A stretch of 64,000 bases of DNA from Quillaja saponaria (GCA_029379385.1 CM055608.1:24364350-24428349), one strand, 5' to 3'. Positions 1 through 13,340 are shown, counted from the stretch's first letter. The notes: a model not told the origin generated them from the letters alone. A program made the numbers and translations.

Positions 1-1
1 T

Positions 2-353
<352 letters not shown>

Positions 354-1488
354 AGCAGCTAAATAATGTAGAGTACATTATACCTAGTTATTGCATTGTG
401 CTATTAATATCATGCATGTTTGTATGTATGGTAGCTCCCCTTAGATGAAGAATGCCCCAATATGCTTGGAGCCCAACATGGGGAAGTTAAAACGCCTATT
501 TTTCTTTCTCTCACTTGTTTCTATGTGGTAGTCATGTTTCATCATCACTCTGCGATTCTTACGCGGAGACATTTGGATTTGGAATTTTCATATTGGCTAA
601 TGCAGTGTGCCCTCTAGTTCATCGGAATGTGGCATCACTTCTTTTTCTTCTTTAATTAGATTACTATGATTATAAATTAGATATTGCAATTCGTGTAGTT
701 ATTTCCCTGGATGGATTACATCTATTGAAGGTAAATTTATATATCTTACATGTAACATGATGATTTTTTTAGGAAAGTCCTTTGACTACGTCTCATTATT
801 CGGGTAAATTATAAATTCGTGTAGTCTGCTCTTTTAATAATTCATCTTCAAAATTTTATCATATAAGATCTAGTTGATTACTTATTATTTTGTTGGCTCA
901 TAAATTGGAGACAATTATAGGTACAGGTTCTGTTATCAAGATCATACATTGAATAATAATAGGGAATTGTAACAGTATTTTGTAGAGTGGTAATGAGGCG
1001 GAGTTATTTACTAATACTCATTATGGAAATGAGACTAATCTTAGATTCATCATTTACTAGGTATATTCGAACTCAGACTCAGACCTAATGAGTTTGCCAC
1101 TTGAATTTTTCCTCTTGTTTTTAATCAATTTTCTCAATAAAAAGACACGGCAAATTAATCCCGAAAGAAAATTTAAGTAGACACTAAAATGTTAACCTTG
1201 ATAGCCTTCTTTGTTATCACATAGAATTCTCTTCCTTTCCTTGTTGAAGATTGGCATTTACATCCATGTGTTTGTTTCAATGAGCGTTAGTTGAAATTTG
1301 GATGACAGTTTTCAAAGTCAATCTTGCAAAATTTCCTCCCTTTTTTTTGGTTTCTTAAACGATGTCCTCTTTCGTAATAAAAAAAAAGGAAAAAAAAAAA
1401 GACCTGATTTAGACATATATTTTTGTGGATATGTTCAAACTCATACTTGGTCTAGAAATCCTTTTTTACAAATATGAGTCAATTATAT
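354..1488. other. Tubulin 3' UTR and AT-rich spacer
   Basis: The first few hundred bases should hold the 3' untranslated region and poly(A) site of the tubulin gene; no canonical AATAAA is obvious close to the stop. Beyond that I see only AT-rich sequence with short A and T runs (for example near 1379-1400) and no coding signal on either strand. Confidence 0.5.
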
Positions 1489-1700
1489 TGTAACTCCATA
1501 AACTACTATCTGTTTTGCAATAATTTACATAAGCTATTGAATTAGGCATATAACTCGTTTATTTGAATCATAATTAGTAAATAATCACTACTCATCTAAA
1601 TTAGTCATTAAATCTTATAAATTAACTCATAAAAGACTAAATTACTCTAATTATAATTTTTTTTTATCTCTTTTTTACATATTTTTATTTTCATTTTCTA
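1489..1700 (+). repeat. Dispersed degenerate repeat, copy A
   Basis: This stretch is recognisably similar, in opposite orientation, to 6050-6318. Both share the order 'GAGTCAA', 'TTTTGCAATAA', 'TTTGARTCATAATTAG', 'AAATTAGTCAT' with the same spacing, ending in a T-rich run. The two copies therefore belong to one dispersed family. No coding capacity is visible. The type of element is unknown; a worn non-autonomous DNA transposon or LTR fragment are both possible. Confidence 0.55.
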
Positions 1701-4334
1701 TGAAACTAAATTGTCACACCCCTCACAGAGACATGACTGGTCGGAGGAGTAATAACCAAATCTCCATAATCCTGACTCTAAAACAAAGTAACAAATACGA
1801 CTCTTGACCCAACTAAAGAGAAATTCACTGTAAAAGTTTGTTTTCTAAAACAAATAAAAATTTACTGAAAATTTCGATAGAGATTTCTTGATTTCACACA
1901 ACACCACAAAGACAAATAACTAGACTATTATATCATACAAAATTAGACACCTCACAGTTCTAGCATGACTATGAATTTTCACCCTTTGACCTTAAGATTG
2001 AGATTCCGAAAAGTTACCTCGCCACCAAACACTCGGCAAAATCTATTATCGGTAATAGTTGTCATTGAGATTATGTTACTAAAAAAAATAATTACAGAGG
2101 AGGGGTGAGTGTTATGGACTCAGTGAGTGAAAAATAGTACCCAAAGGGTACTAGCATCACTCAACATAAGTAATATAACATATATAATGAACATTATATA
2201 ACAATGTTCATATTTTAATTCAAAATACACATACACATTTGTAATCGTCATAACTTCACAATTTACATGAATCATAAAATCACAAAGTAATCAGAGCCAT
2301 CACAACATACAAAGCAAACAAAGGGCCAACGAGTAACTCAGCCCTGCATAACAGTATCATCCCCCACTAGGCATTTACACGCCCCGCACAACATATTAAT
2401 TTTCGTACACAATTCATCCCACTGGGGCTAAGCACTTCAATTTTTTAAAAACACTTATCAGAAACAGAATAATAAATCAGAATATCCTAGGTGTACCTGA
2501 ATCGTCAATTATCGAAATAAAAATCATTTCTCATAAAAATTTCAATTTGTTGGCCCTTATAAACCATAAACAATTTCAAATAAGCATGATTCAAATAACT
2601 GACTAAAACATTGTACTTGCACATTTAATTAAATACACATACAATTATACATAATAATCTAGCCCCCAAAGGAAACAATTAAACTACTCACTTTTAATTG
2701 ATTTCATGCGTCACTTACACTTGCGTTCACACATCTCATTGAGTTCACATTAGGTCCGAAACTGAAATTCATATTTCCACATAATACTTAGTCATAAATG
2801 TTATTGTTATAATCTTTTAATTACTAAGCTTATATATCAACTTATATAAGTTTCTTTATGAAAGTTTTCTATTAAGCCATTACATGTCAAGTAGTATGAA
2901 TTGTACTTTATGTGATAAGGTTAATAATGGCGATATATTTTTGATGTCTTGATAATGCATAAGGTAGCATGAAACTATTAAAAAAGACTAAAAAAAAAAA
3001 AAAAAAACACTAGTGAGTTAAAGATGTTAAATTGTCCAAACTTAAAGTTTGGACCAATGTTCACTCGAATAGTTGTATCTTTCCCATAAAAATTTCAAAT
3101 CCAGTTTCAGTAAAATTTATTAAATACTAGACACATGTAGATTTTATAAATATAAATTATTTGTAATTTTTAAATTTGTATATCAATACAATTTATTTTT
3201 TAAAGTTGCATTCTAATTCAGCAAAATGCAGAATTTTGACAACACTAACCTTATCTTAGTTAATTGAACATAACTTTCTCTAGGCAAAAAGGAAATCTAA
3301 TTCCGTTTGTTAGATTTATTAATAGACAATTATATCTTTCTAGATAGGTATCATATGTATTATTTGAATGCGTGTATTAGTACTGTTAATTTTTTAATGT
3401 TCACTTCTTTTAGGTATTTCACAATCTTCTTGGATATATATTTATTTTCATTTACATACTTAATCAAATTTAATAAAACAAGTTGAAATATTAACTTTAG
3501 GAAGATAGCTAGCTTGCTTATTTAGAAACTTTTCCTAAAATCAGCCTTAAACTCATTGAATTTCTCATATGAACCAAAAACAGGGCATTAGTACAATTAT
3601 GTTTACCTAAAGCAGATTCTAATACTTGTAGAATTATCATACTTAAGAAATAAATTACAACACTTTCCAGTATAGTATTTCAATATGTTAGGAACATGTT
3701 ATTTTCAGCACTCTTCTCATAATTTATCCTTTAAGTCTCTCTAAAGTTAGTCACACTAAAACAAGTTCAATCAATACCTGAAAATCATAACCCTAACTTT
3801 CACCACCTTCAAAATATTCATAACAAGGAATTAAAACCTGCACAATTCTAGATTTTCTCTCTAGTATACTAGGAACAACTTTTATTTAGAGGTCCGATGC
3901 AAATTGCCAACCACAGACCCGACGAAGTCTTCTAAATTGACTGAGTTTCACTAAAAATTCCTGAATGACCTAGCCGCTATTTAACAGCTCTAACTAACGA
4001 CATAATTGGAACTAGGCTACAAAATTTTGTAGACAACATCCCAAGATCTAAGCTACACTTTCTCTTTTGAACCTTTAATTTAATTCAGCCTCGAAAGCAC
4101 CTAAAATACAAGATTTTTCTAATCCACGAAATCTGGCCTTACAACCCTTCACAAGCCACTTAACTCTCATTTTCCAATACTTTAATGACATTCTCAATCT
4201 CACTCCACATGTATGTGTCTATATATATATACCTCTAAAAAAAATCACCCAATTTCATCAATTACATATTACTCAAATTCCATTGCTTAATAATTTGAAA
4301 CTTTCATGGAATAAAAAAATAAACTAAGTTAAAA
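1701..4334. other. AT-rich spacer, possible old repeat remnants
   Basis: No gene can be supported here. The segment opening TGTCACACCCC at about 1712 and the slightly GC-richer block near 2330-2440 look like the kind of worn repeat sequence found in plant spacers, but I see neither terminal repeats nor coding traces. Poly(A) at 2990-3007 and a short TA run near 4218-4231 are simple sequence. Confidence 0.4.
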
Positions 4335-4353
4335 TAAAATTTCCATTATCTTC

Positions 4354-4531
4354 TTTTTTTTTGGTACAGAAAAGGTTAGGCGGGGAAGCCTATGTCCCCC
4401 GGGGCCGGGAGTGGTAAACGGTATGGCCCCTCCCCAAAAGAGCTTTCCCAAGATTCGAATCCTTGACATTGCAGGTGAAGTCCGCCTTGGATGAGAATCA
4501 GTCCACTTATACTTATCCAACCCCCTTTGGG
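4354..4531 (-). mobile_element. tRNA-derived SINE with perfect 19-bp target duplication
   Basis: The 178-bp insert is bounded by identical 19-bp direct repeats at 4335-4353 and 4532-4550. Read on the minus strand it starts near 4531, has an A-box-like ATAAGTATAAGTGGA and a B-box-like GGATTCGAATCTTGG about 50 bp further on, and ends in an A-rich tail (A9 just before the repeat at 4354-4361). RNA polymerase III boxes, oligo(A) end and long perfect target duplication together define a SINE mobilised by LINE machinery. The perfect duplication argues for a fairly young insertion. It lies in the intron side of the ClpP4-like relic, immediately past its splice donor. The plant SINE family was not identified. 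Confidence 0.85.
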
Positions 4532-4552
4532 TAAAATTTCCATTATCTTCAC

Positions 4553-5033
4553 CTTAGAGAACCACCAGCCGATTTGCTATAGAGTTTAATATCTTTAGTA
4601 GAGTCTTGAGCATCCAACAATTGACTAATAACAACATCAGCCGCAAAGTCATCAATACTATTCTCCCCCAAAAGCCAAACTTTCCTTATCAATCTATATA
4701 TATAATCAGTTTGAAGCCCAGATAATTGCATCCTACTCCTAAACCAGGCTCGTGTCCTAAATTTGCCTCGGGATAATTTTCCATGCATATTTTAGAATAG
4801 ATGATTATCTACTTTAGTTTTCTATTTTTGTCAATCTATTTTGTGAATACCCAAACATGGAAATCAATTACCTGCGCAAAGATTGTTCCTTCGGTGTAAG
4901 CATAAGGATTGATTGCCCGAGTGGTTCTCTGACTGCAAACGTTGCAAGTGAAGGCAACTGTATGAATATGAAGATATGGTGGCTTCAAGAGAAAAGATGA
5001 ATTGTGGAAGAGCATGACCATGAGTGTGGCCAA
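4553..5033 (-). pseudogene. Chloroplast Clp protease subunit relic (ClpP4-like), two exons only
   Basis: On the minus strand the exon ending at 4553 reads SIDDFAADVVISQLL, then DAQDSTKDIKLY, then GGSL. This matches the conserved start of the ClpP fold (the DD..AD..(I/V)SQLLLLDA.D..KDI.L.IN..GGSL region), closest by memory to plastid ClpP4. The exon ends CTAAG at a good donor GTGAAG, which fits the family, since the next residue would be completed as serine. Upstream, 4872-5033 opens with ATG and could be a first exon encoding a transit-peptide-like, Ser/Thr/His-rich stretch, ending GCGCAG before GTAATT. A two-residue shortening (SQLLDA instead of SQLLLLDA) and loss of the catalytic Ser/His/Asp exons make it a dead fragment. 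Nothing homologous is visible downstream of the SINE. ClpP family membership is fairly sure; the ClpP4 assignment and first exon are inference. Confidence 0.55.
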
Positions 5034-6049
5034 GTAGAAGAATTCAGATTGTGAAATTAAGAGGAAGAAAAAGTAGAAGAATTTTCTTCTGAGTTTGAAA
5101 TATAAAGGAATGGCTGGTTGGGCACTTGTGTTGGCTGTTTAACGGGAACACGATCCATGGCTGCACCTCCCAAGCAAACAGCCAGCTTCACGGCTGTTGT
5201 TGATATTTAGAGGTACCCGGTTAGCAACCCATGAATGACAAACAAGGCTTGATGAGAGCAAGAACAAAGAGAAAAGACCTTGGCTATTATGGAAGAAGCT
5301 CACGGCAGAACAGAAAGGGAAAGCAGGGTAGGGAGTCTTCTAAAACTCCGAAAGCAGAGGCAGAGAAGGAAAAAGGGAAAGAAAAGAAGGCCAGGTTGGT
5401 GTAACAAGAAAAATCAATCCAAAATAAAACAAAGATGAAAGAGATAGCCAAGGAACAAAGTCGGTTAGCTATGAAAAAGGGCAAAGAGAATAAAACAAAA
5501 TAATAAATTATTACAAATGCTTAACCACTTTTTAAACATGTAGTGTAAATTAAGTCAATTATATATATATATACATAATTTAATTAGTAATAATTAAATT
5601 TTACTTATTAATACCATTTACAAAAATATAAGTCAAAGTCAACCAGTGATATAGTGAAAATAAAATTTCTAATTACATACTTATACACACACATATAAAA
5701 AATATTTATTCACTTAATCAAGATAAATTACGCACAAGTATTCCAAGCCGTACTTCAAGGTATTGGATTATAACAATAACTCTTTATATGGATTCAATTT
5801 TAGCATACATAAATAATATTTGAATCACTTATAATTTTTATTTTCTTGTCATACCATTTAAATTATTAATAAAATTATTAATATTAATTTTCTCATTTAT
5901 AAAAATTATACAAGTTGTTTTTTCAATTTACATTTTAACTATAAATTTTCATCAAAAATTTTATTTTCTTATTAGTGTATTACATATTAAAGAATATACT
6001 CAAATTGGATAAATATAGAGATTTTAATTGCAAGTAAAAGAAAAGATTA
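5034..6049. other. Spacer, purine-rich strand at 5290-5480
   Basis: No gene recognised. The plus strand is strongly purine-rich between about 5250 and 5500 (AGAAAGGGAAAGCAGGG-like), which produces open frames on the minus strand by composition only. The rest is AT-rich. Confidence 0.4.
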
Positions 6050-6318
6050 AAAAAGAAAAGAAATAAGAGATAGAAAGTGAAAGACATAATATATATATAT
6101 ATATATATATATAAAATAAGGATACTTTAGCTTTTTTTCTTATTTTGTTGGATTTTATGACTAATTTGAATGATTGGGGTGTTGTTTGCTAATTATGACT
6201 CAAATAAGGGATTATGTGACTAATTTGATAGTTAATGGGCTCGGGTTATTGCAAAATGGGTGGTAATTCATAGGGTAAAGTGTGAATTGACCATATATAT
6301 ATTGTTGACTCAATTTAT
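6050..6318 (-). repeat. Dispersed degenerate repeat, copy B, with (AT)n
   Basis: This is the inverted partner of 1489-1700. It is better preserved, with the phrase TTGATAGTTAATGGGCTCGG facing a more decayed version in copy A. It holds an (AT)n run at about 6087-6113 that copy A lacks. No coding traces. Confidence 0.55.
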
Positions 6319-9300
6319 GACTATTTTAATCAAATAAAACAAAATAAGATAATTATAAATAATTTTTAGGACTCATTTTTCTCACAAGATTAATAGCAAT
6401 AAATTTAAAATTCTATATATAATTAAATTACTTTAACTCCAACATCCAATAAATTAATTTTTCTTATTACATTTTCAAAATTTTAAATCTAAAAATCAAA
6501 TTCTAGATCAAAACTATTAATACCAAATAATTTTTCCCATATGATAAAATTTTGAAACTCAAAATCAAAATATAGTGTTACAATTGTTATACACACCTTT
6601 AAACATAAAAATCATGAGTTTCTCAAAATTGAAAAATATATTTTGATATTATTAAAAATTTTATCTTATATCCTAGCGGATAAAATATAAAAATACCTAA
6701 ACCCAGGCTCATTAAGGGCTAATTTAAAACACAAATAACTTGCCCATTAGGGTAGGGTCCAACTTGGACCTAGTCTAATTGCCATCTCTAGTATTTTGTA
6801 TTTATTGTAAAAAAATTTAGTTCAAATTACATATTGTAGGAGTATTCTTAGAAAATTTGTATATTCTCATGAATTAATTATCATTCACATACAAATGAAA
6901 ATGAAAAATTATGTTTTTCATCTAGATAAATTATGTAAAAATCAAACAAAATTATAAATGGAATTATTCTAGCGGGTATCATAAGGGCACTTGTTAAACT
7001 ACAATAAGTATAGTCATTATAATTTATACAATAAATAGCACTGAAGTCATGATTAACTATCATAATAAATGTTATAAGCTTTCTCTTTATAAAGGCTTAG
7101 TAAGTGTCTTAGGGGCACTCGTTAGATAAATCCATTATAAATTTATCTTGGAATGAGTTCTCCAAAACTATGTTTTGCAAGTAAAATTCTTAACATGTTA
7201 GTTTCTTACACAAGAATGATCATTCAATTCTAGTCACGTTTTGTAAATGAATATTCTTTCGTTTGATACGTATTTAGTCTCAGAATTTTCGTTCCATTCT
7301 AGTCTTCTATTTCATAGAAGTAAGAGTCTTCAAACCCATATACAAGGATGCAATTTCTCATTCGTACTTTTATGAAATTATTTCAATTCAGTCAAATAAA
7401 AAAAAAAACCTCCATATTGCATAAAAAATAATTAGAAATGAATAAAATAAAAAGTACATAAATAAAAAAAATTATTTGATTAATTAAAAAAAAAAAAAGA
7501 AGCCAAATGATAAATTATTTTATTTAGTCAAGTGAAAAGAATATCACTATTGTTACATCAAATAACAAAAATATAACATAATTATAAATACATAAATAAT
7601 TAATATAAAATAAAATAATTATAAAAGTTATTTATAAATAAGAAAAATATTCAATTAATAAATAAATTATTTAACTAATATTGAAAAATAAATAATAAAT
7701 AAATATAATAGTAAGAAATAATAAAATTAATATAAGTAGAGTACTAGAAATATTACTAAAAAGAAAAAAAAGATTAAAATAAAATAATAATAAATAAGAA
7801 AGATATAAATTTCATAAATTAAGTTAAATTTTATAGAAAATTACACTCCTCTCTCCTTGATATTTAATGAAATAACAATATGGCCTAAAATTTGGGAATA
7901 TGACACTCCCCTCCATTGGATGAATTAAAAACTAACGTTGTTAAAAAATAATTTTGAGAAAAATACTAAATAGTCTCAATTTCATTTTTGAAGTATCAAA
8001 ATGTATTATTTTATCTTTTTCTTTTCAAATTAGTCCTAAATATTTATTTATTTTTTATATATTGTCGCATAATTTTGGTCTTTTAGTCTTAATAGCAATA
8101 CATTTAGTTCAATTTGCTTAAAATTTTATATTATTTTTAATAAAATATAAAAAAATACATACATATACAAATATATTAAATAAAATAGGCTCTAATTGCT
8201 TCTTATTTTATCATGATATGAACTCTATCATAAAAACTTTTACGAATTTAAAGGATAAATTCAAGAATTTGTAAAATTAAAAATTAAACAAGTAATATAT
8301 ATAAATCTAATATTGAAAATAATATATTTTTTTTTTAAGAGAAAAAATTATTGTGAAGTGTAGAGTATGAAAATATCTTATTTTTTTAAAATTTATTCTT
8401 TCATTAATAATTATTTACAAAGGTATTAGTTTCTTAAATTGATAATATATGAATTTTTTTTTTTTTTTGAAAAATAATTACTATTTGATTAATATTTTGA
8501 ACCTAATTTTTTTTTTCCTTATAAAAAACCAAAGGTAAAAGTGGTGAGAAAATATTTTATTTTATTATATAAGACTTATTTGAATAAAAATCTTCAAATT
8601 ATGATTTACTTGTCTTGTAAAGTTAAGACTTATGACTTTTCAGTGGTATTATGAGTTTTATTTTTCCCTTTAAGGTATCAACAAAAAAAAAAAAAAAAAA
8701 AGTTTACACATATATGTGTAAATTCTTTTTTATTTTATTTTTAACAAAGAATAAATTAAAATAATAAAAATAAGTTTAGCATAATAAATTGCTATTAAGA
8801 AAAAATAAATAAAAATAGAGGAAAATGTAGAAAAAGATAAGTTTTTATGACTCATTTGAAAAATGAATAAAATCAAAATAGAACACTTTGATACTTTGAG
8901 AAAAAATTAAGAGCTTTTGTATTTTCTTGAAATTGTTTTTAATATGGTTAGTTTTCTATCTATCCAAGAAAGTAGAGTGTCATAGTCTTCAAATTTTAGA
9001 CCTCGGCGTCATTTAAGTAAATCTCAAGAGAGATGAGAGTAATTTACATTAAATTTAATTACAGTATTAATTATCTATATAAGGATATTGATAATTTTAA
9101 CATAATTTGTATATCATTTTATAAAAATTATATATGAAATAAAAGAAGTGAAATAAGATTATTCCTAAGGGTAAATTCCAAATCACAAACAAAAAACAAG
9201 CAATACAGAAAGAAAAACTGTATATTGTCTAATTTTTTATGCAAGGACTGAAGCGACCAACGTGGTAGGCTTTGCTCTTTTAGTATAAAGAAGATAAACA

Positions 9301-10501
9301 TGGTGGGCTTTGCACCCTTTATGTCGGCAAAACTGAATTTAATGCAGTTCCAAAGGCCCACATGTTTAGTAAGTAGAATACAGAAGTCAAGATTTGTTTA
9401 ATCCTAATTAATATTTCAGTAGATCTGATTTCTTTGTCTGAAGAAGACTTTTCTTTCTTTCTTTGCATAATCCCATTGGCTATAATAATGCTGCTATAAG
9501 ATAGACTAATACACAGTTATCTAAATCTCATGGATCAAACCAACACCAAAACCACCAATGATTTGTTTATGATAAATAAACCACTCACCATAAACTTAAA
9601 CTAATCATGGTTAGGTAAGTGTCATCAATATCTTACATAATTTCTCATGCATTATCGTATTAACTTGTTAATTGGGATTAATATATGTCATCCTCTTATC
9701 TTTTACTATGAAAGTAAGAAAATGAGTGAAAAAATAATCGAATTCATGATATTCACTTAATCATAGACACTATTACAATGTCAAAAAAAAAAAAAAAAAA
9801 AAAAACTCAATCCAAAAGCACAACATCTTTATTGTGCAAAGCTACCACATTAATCTTCAAGCATTTCTTTTCTTTGTTCCTAATACTTTTGGCAATGCAT
9901 GTTTAAAAAATGTTGGTAAAATTTATTCACTAAATTTAATTTAGCCCTATTCTTAGAACAAAAAATGAGGTGACAAGGTTATACAGAACATGTAGCCCCC
10001 CAAGCACTCATCCTTGGTACCAATTGTTTTGTATTCATTATTATGATGATGGAAAGTAAAAGCTAACAAGCTGTTGCCACTCAACCAAGTGATGGATATA
10101 AATTATGAAAGGGACTGTTATTGCGTATACCATACTTGAATGTGTGGCAACAAAATTTCTTCAACTACCAAAGTTTTACACCTTTTTTTGAATAAGAAAG
10201 GAAGACAAAAAGCTACCACACCAACATCAATTGCCATTTTCCACGTTTGTAAAACATGTGGTTTGGTTTGAATCTTATTAATTGATACCTGAACAATGGG
10301 AGGAAAAAGAATAACAAAAATGGAGTTTTTGTCAGTGTTTAAGGTATGCTCCCTTCATGATTTTATGAGTTCTAATATCTTTAAAAAAGTCACGAATATC
10401 AATAAACTCTTCATAAATTTTCTAGTCCCTACGTAAATAATTTTTGATCGAATTTGAGAGATGAATTAGTTAAGATAAATTGATCACGAAAAATATTGTC
10501 A
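6319..10501. other. Long AT-rich spacer without recognisable genes
   Basis: Extremely AT-rich, with many homopolymer runs (for example T runs at 8456-8470 and A runs at 8683-8701 and 9783-9803). Short minus-strand frames here show no conserved motif. I see no RNA gene or element boundary that I could defend. Confidence 0.45.
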
Positions 10502-11411
10502 CACTACTAAAAAAATAATATTTATCAATCAACAATATCTCTTGTAAATTCGAGGTAATTATGTTGCAAAGTATTCAACAATGAGATAGTGACAAATTAA
10601 CACCATCCATCACGTTGATCACTAATTTATTAAGAATTATAATTATCAATCACTATTGTATTGAGACGGATTTACTCTATTAATCCAAAGCTCATATATG
10701 ATTTGCTCAAACTAAAATTTTTAAACCTATGACCCACGAATAATAAGATTTGCTAATTATATTAATATATTATAGATCACAAAACAGTAAGGCATTTTAA
10801 TTTAAAAATATTATAATTTCATAAAATCACATTAAATTAGAAAAATAACACACAATTAAAACCTCATCGTCTATTTGCAATTTACCTTGAAAGAAATTAC
10901 TAAGTTTTTAGTGCCAAAAAATCCTCCCACATATAGATAAAAGTTGTATGTGAAATTAATTTTGAATTTTTTTTCAAGAGCTGGTAAAAAATGATTGCAC
11001 CCAAAAAGAACATAAAAAAAATTTCTCAAAGAAATTGAAGTCGGCAGATAAAAAAAATCATTATATGATGTCTTCAAAAAGTATATATATGGAATAATTG
11101 TAGTTCTTTTATAATAATAAATAAAGACTCTTTTGAAGATCTTTACTTCTTTTGACTTCTTCCTATGAGATTTTCTTGTTCTCTCTAGGGTTACTATTTG
11201 TGTGGCATGTTTCATCTTTTGTTTTCTTCTCTGTATGTTGGTGTTTGTCTTTGTGTTGTTGATATCCTCTGTAGAGTATTAGTTTGAGGTTCCTTGTGTC
11301 CCTGTAAGAAAATGCAATATTAGCACTGGTAGGATAAATCATTTCTTTGATAAGAAACAAATTCGAAATTATTAGCTAACATCGTTATGCTTACAAAAGA
11401 TATGGTATGAC

Positions 11412-11602
11412 GGGGTGAAAATTTTGAATTAGACTGGGCTACTTTGAAATCTGATGGTCTTTTTTGTAGTAGCCCAATAGGTTGGTTTACTTTTGAACAT
11501 GTTTCGTTTGCTCTGCTCTTCTTCTTCAAAAACATTTGGCATGGTGCTAGAACCTTGTTCAGGGATGTTTTTGCCAGCTTTGGATGCTCAAGTGGAATTT
11601 GG
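11412..11602 (+). pseudogene. psbB: Plastid psbB (CP47) fragment in the nucleus
   Basis: The plus strand encodes the C-terminal part of photosystem II CP47: LKSDGLF, then [16 protein letters not shown], then [15 protein letters not shown]. Plastid CP47 has the same order with [12 protein letters not shown] and [17 protein letters not shown]. Just before it, GGTGAAAATTTTGAATTAGA corresponds to the preceding GEIFELDRA coding. After FRDVFA about a dozen bases are missing (GIDPDL), then DAQVEFG coding resumes at 11583-11600 and similarity stops. In-frame point changes and the deletion show it is a non-functional nuclear insertion of plastid DNA. It lies just upstream of the CACTA transposase relic, within the inferred element. 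The remaining 1.3 kb of psbB is absent. Confidence 0.85.
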
Positions 11603-11979
11603 ATACATGTGATATTCAGCAATGACGGAATTCAAAGGGTTTTACCTAAAATATAGAAACATGCTGATTGATCAATGTTGGATTACCAATGGGTGTTAAA
11701 CAATGCTCGTACATATGAATTAATCAATAGCGTTGAAATATTTTTCTTGATTATACATTTAGTCATCTAAGATACGTTTATTCAGGATCCATTCAATATC
11801 CTCACAAAGTAAAGTTGTAATAAATTTCTAAATAGAGATAAGTCATCGTACATTTGTATAAGATTAGGGTTTTATTGGAGCCTACAAAAGGTGGATTAAT
11901 TATGGAGGTGCTTATACTGAAGCTGATCTTCAAGGTTCAAGTGTTGTTGGGGAATCTAGTTTAGAAGATACTAATCATA

Positions 11980-13340
11980 TGGGAGAGATGATAATGGACG
12001 CTACCGACCCCCAATTTCAATTAGGACCTCGAAGATCTGAATTTTAAGGCTGTAAAAATCTATGAAATATTGGCATCTGTTGATGAGCTAGTTTGGGAAG
12101 GTCTAAGGACCAAATGATTTTGTTGGCTATGACACAACTCTTGAATTGTAAATCAAAGAATAATATGTCTTAGTATTATTTTAATAAGTTGAAGTCAATT
12201 ATTAAGGGTTTATTGCTCTATACTAAGAAGTACCCATTTATTTTTTACTCGTTAAAGATTGGTGAATGAGTTACAACTCAAATATGACAAGATTAATGTT
12301 TGCTCAAATCAATGTCAGTTGTATTATGAGAAAACGTAAGACAAGACATAGTGTGAATATTGTGGCAGTTCTCATTTTAAACCCAGGACTAAAATACCAC
12401 ACAAAATCTTGCATCATCTTCCAATCACCAAAAGACTTCAGAGATTCTATATGTCTGATGCAACAGTAATTTGACATGAGATGACACAAAGAGGGTAAAT
12501 GTGAAAAGCCAGAGGTAGTGATACACCTTCGGATGGTGAGACTTGAAACCACTTTGATGATAATTATCCTAAATGGAAAAATGAAGCTCAAAAGTCAGAC
12601 TTGGTATACCTTCGGACTGGTGAGACTTGAAAGCACTTTGATGATACTTATCCTAAATGGAAAAACGAAGCTCAAAAAGTCAGACTTGTTCTATTAACAG
12701 ATGAGTTCAATCCTATAATAATTATGAATTCTAATATTCTTGTTGGCTGGTGATTGTCACTCTTTATAATCTACTACCGAGTATGTGCATGAAAAAGCAT
12801 AATTTGTTCTTAGCATTGTTTATTCTTGATTTGCAGCACCCACGAAAAAATTGGATGCTATTTGCGGTTGTTCATAAATGTGTTGAAAAAGTTATGGAAT
12901 AGCAGTAAGGTAACTTATCACAAATCACTGAGCAAAATTTTACTATGAAAACTATCGTAATGTGAAGGATTAGTGACTTCCCAACATATGACATGGTTTC
13001 TGGTTAGAGTACTCATTATAGAACAAGCCTGCCCTATTTGTACGAAAAAAAAAAAGAAAATCTTTTAGACTACATAATAATGGAAAACATAGTTGGTTTG
13101 ATAGTTATTGTCAATTCTTGGCAAAGAATCATTCCCTTTGAAGACAACATAATGCTTTTAAAAGAATTATTGACATACCTCCACCTAGGTTGTCTGGTGA
13201 ATAAGTTTTAAGTCAGGTTATGTCTTTCAATCCAAAAACAATGGATACCAATCATAACTTGACAAAAATAGTATATTATGGGAGTTTTTGTATTGGTCTC
13301 TGAAATTTTTTCAACATAATATGAATGTTATGATTGCTAG
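11980..13340 (+). pseudogene. CACTA (TNP2-like) transposase relic
   Basis: Scattered over three frames, the plus strand keeps the block order of plant TNP2-type transposases. The blocks are: MDATDPQFQLG near 11995; a cysteine-rich CEYCG segment near 12345; RFYMSDATVI near 12440 (family: RL.RLYMS); an acidic W..FD..YP segment duplicated at 12526-12688; VRLVLLTDEFNP near 12680 (family: VRLGL..DGFNPFG); LYNLLPSMCMKKHNLFLALFI near 12760 (family: PYNLPPWMCMK); SDFPTYDMVSG near 12970 (family: NDFPAYGNLSGWST); PPPRLSGE near 13180; and WEFLYW followed by HNMNVMIA near 13280-13320 (family: LPYW..L.LRHNLDVMHIE). Many stops and frame changes make it inactive. Transposases of this kind cut and paste CACTA elements. 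The C-terminal part was not found. Confidence 0.8.
12526..12688 (+). repeat. 83-bp tandem duplication inside the transposase relic
   Basis: Two neighbouring copies (12526-12603 and 12609-12688) share nearly all bases, including TGGTGAGACTTGAAA and TTATCCTAAATGGAAAAA. They differ by a handful of substitutions and one base of length. The second copy continues in frame into the next transposase block, so the first is the extra one or both arose by slippage. Confidence 0.85.

Noticed and set aside
4354..4531. tRNA gene
   Set aside because: A and B boxes are present but no cloverleaf can be drawn; A tail and target duplication show a SINE.
11320..11622. 100-codon minus-strand frame
   Set aside because: Antisense of the psbB fragment, whose plus-strand reading is clearly CP47.
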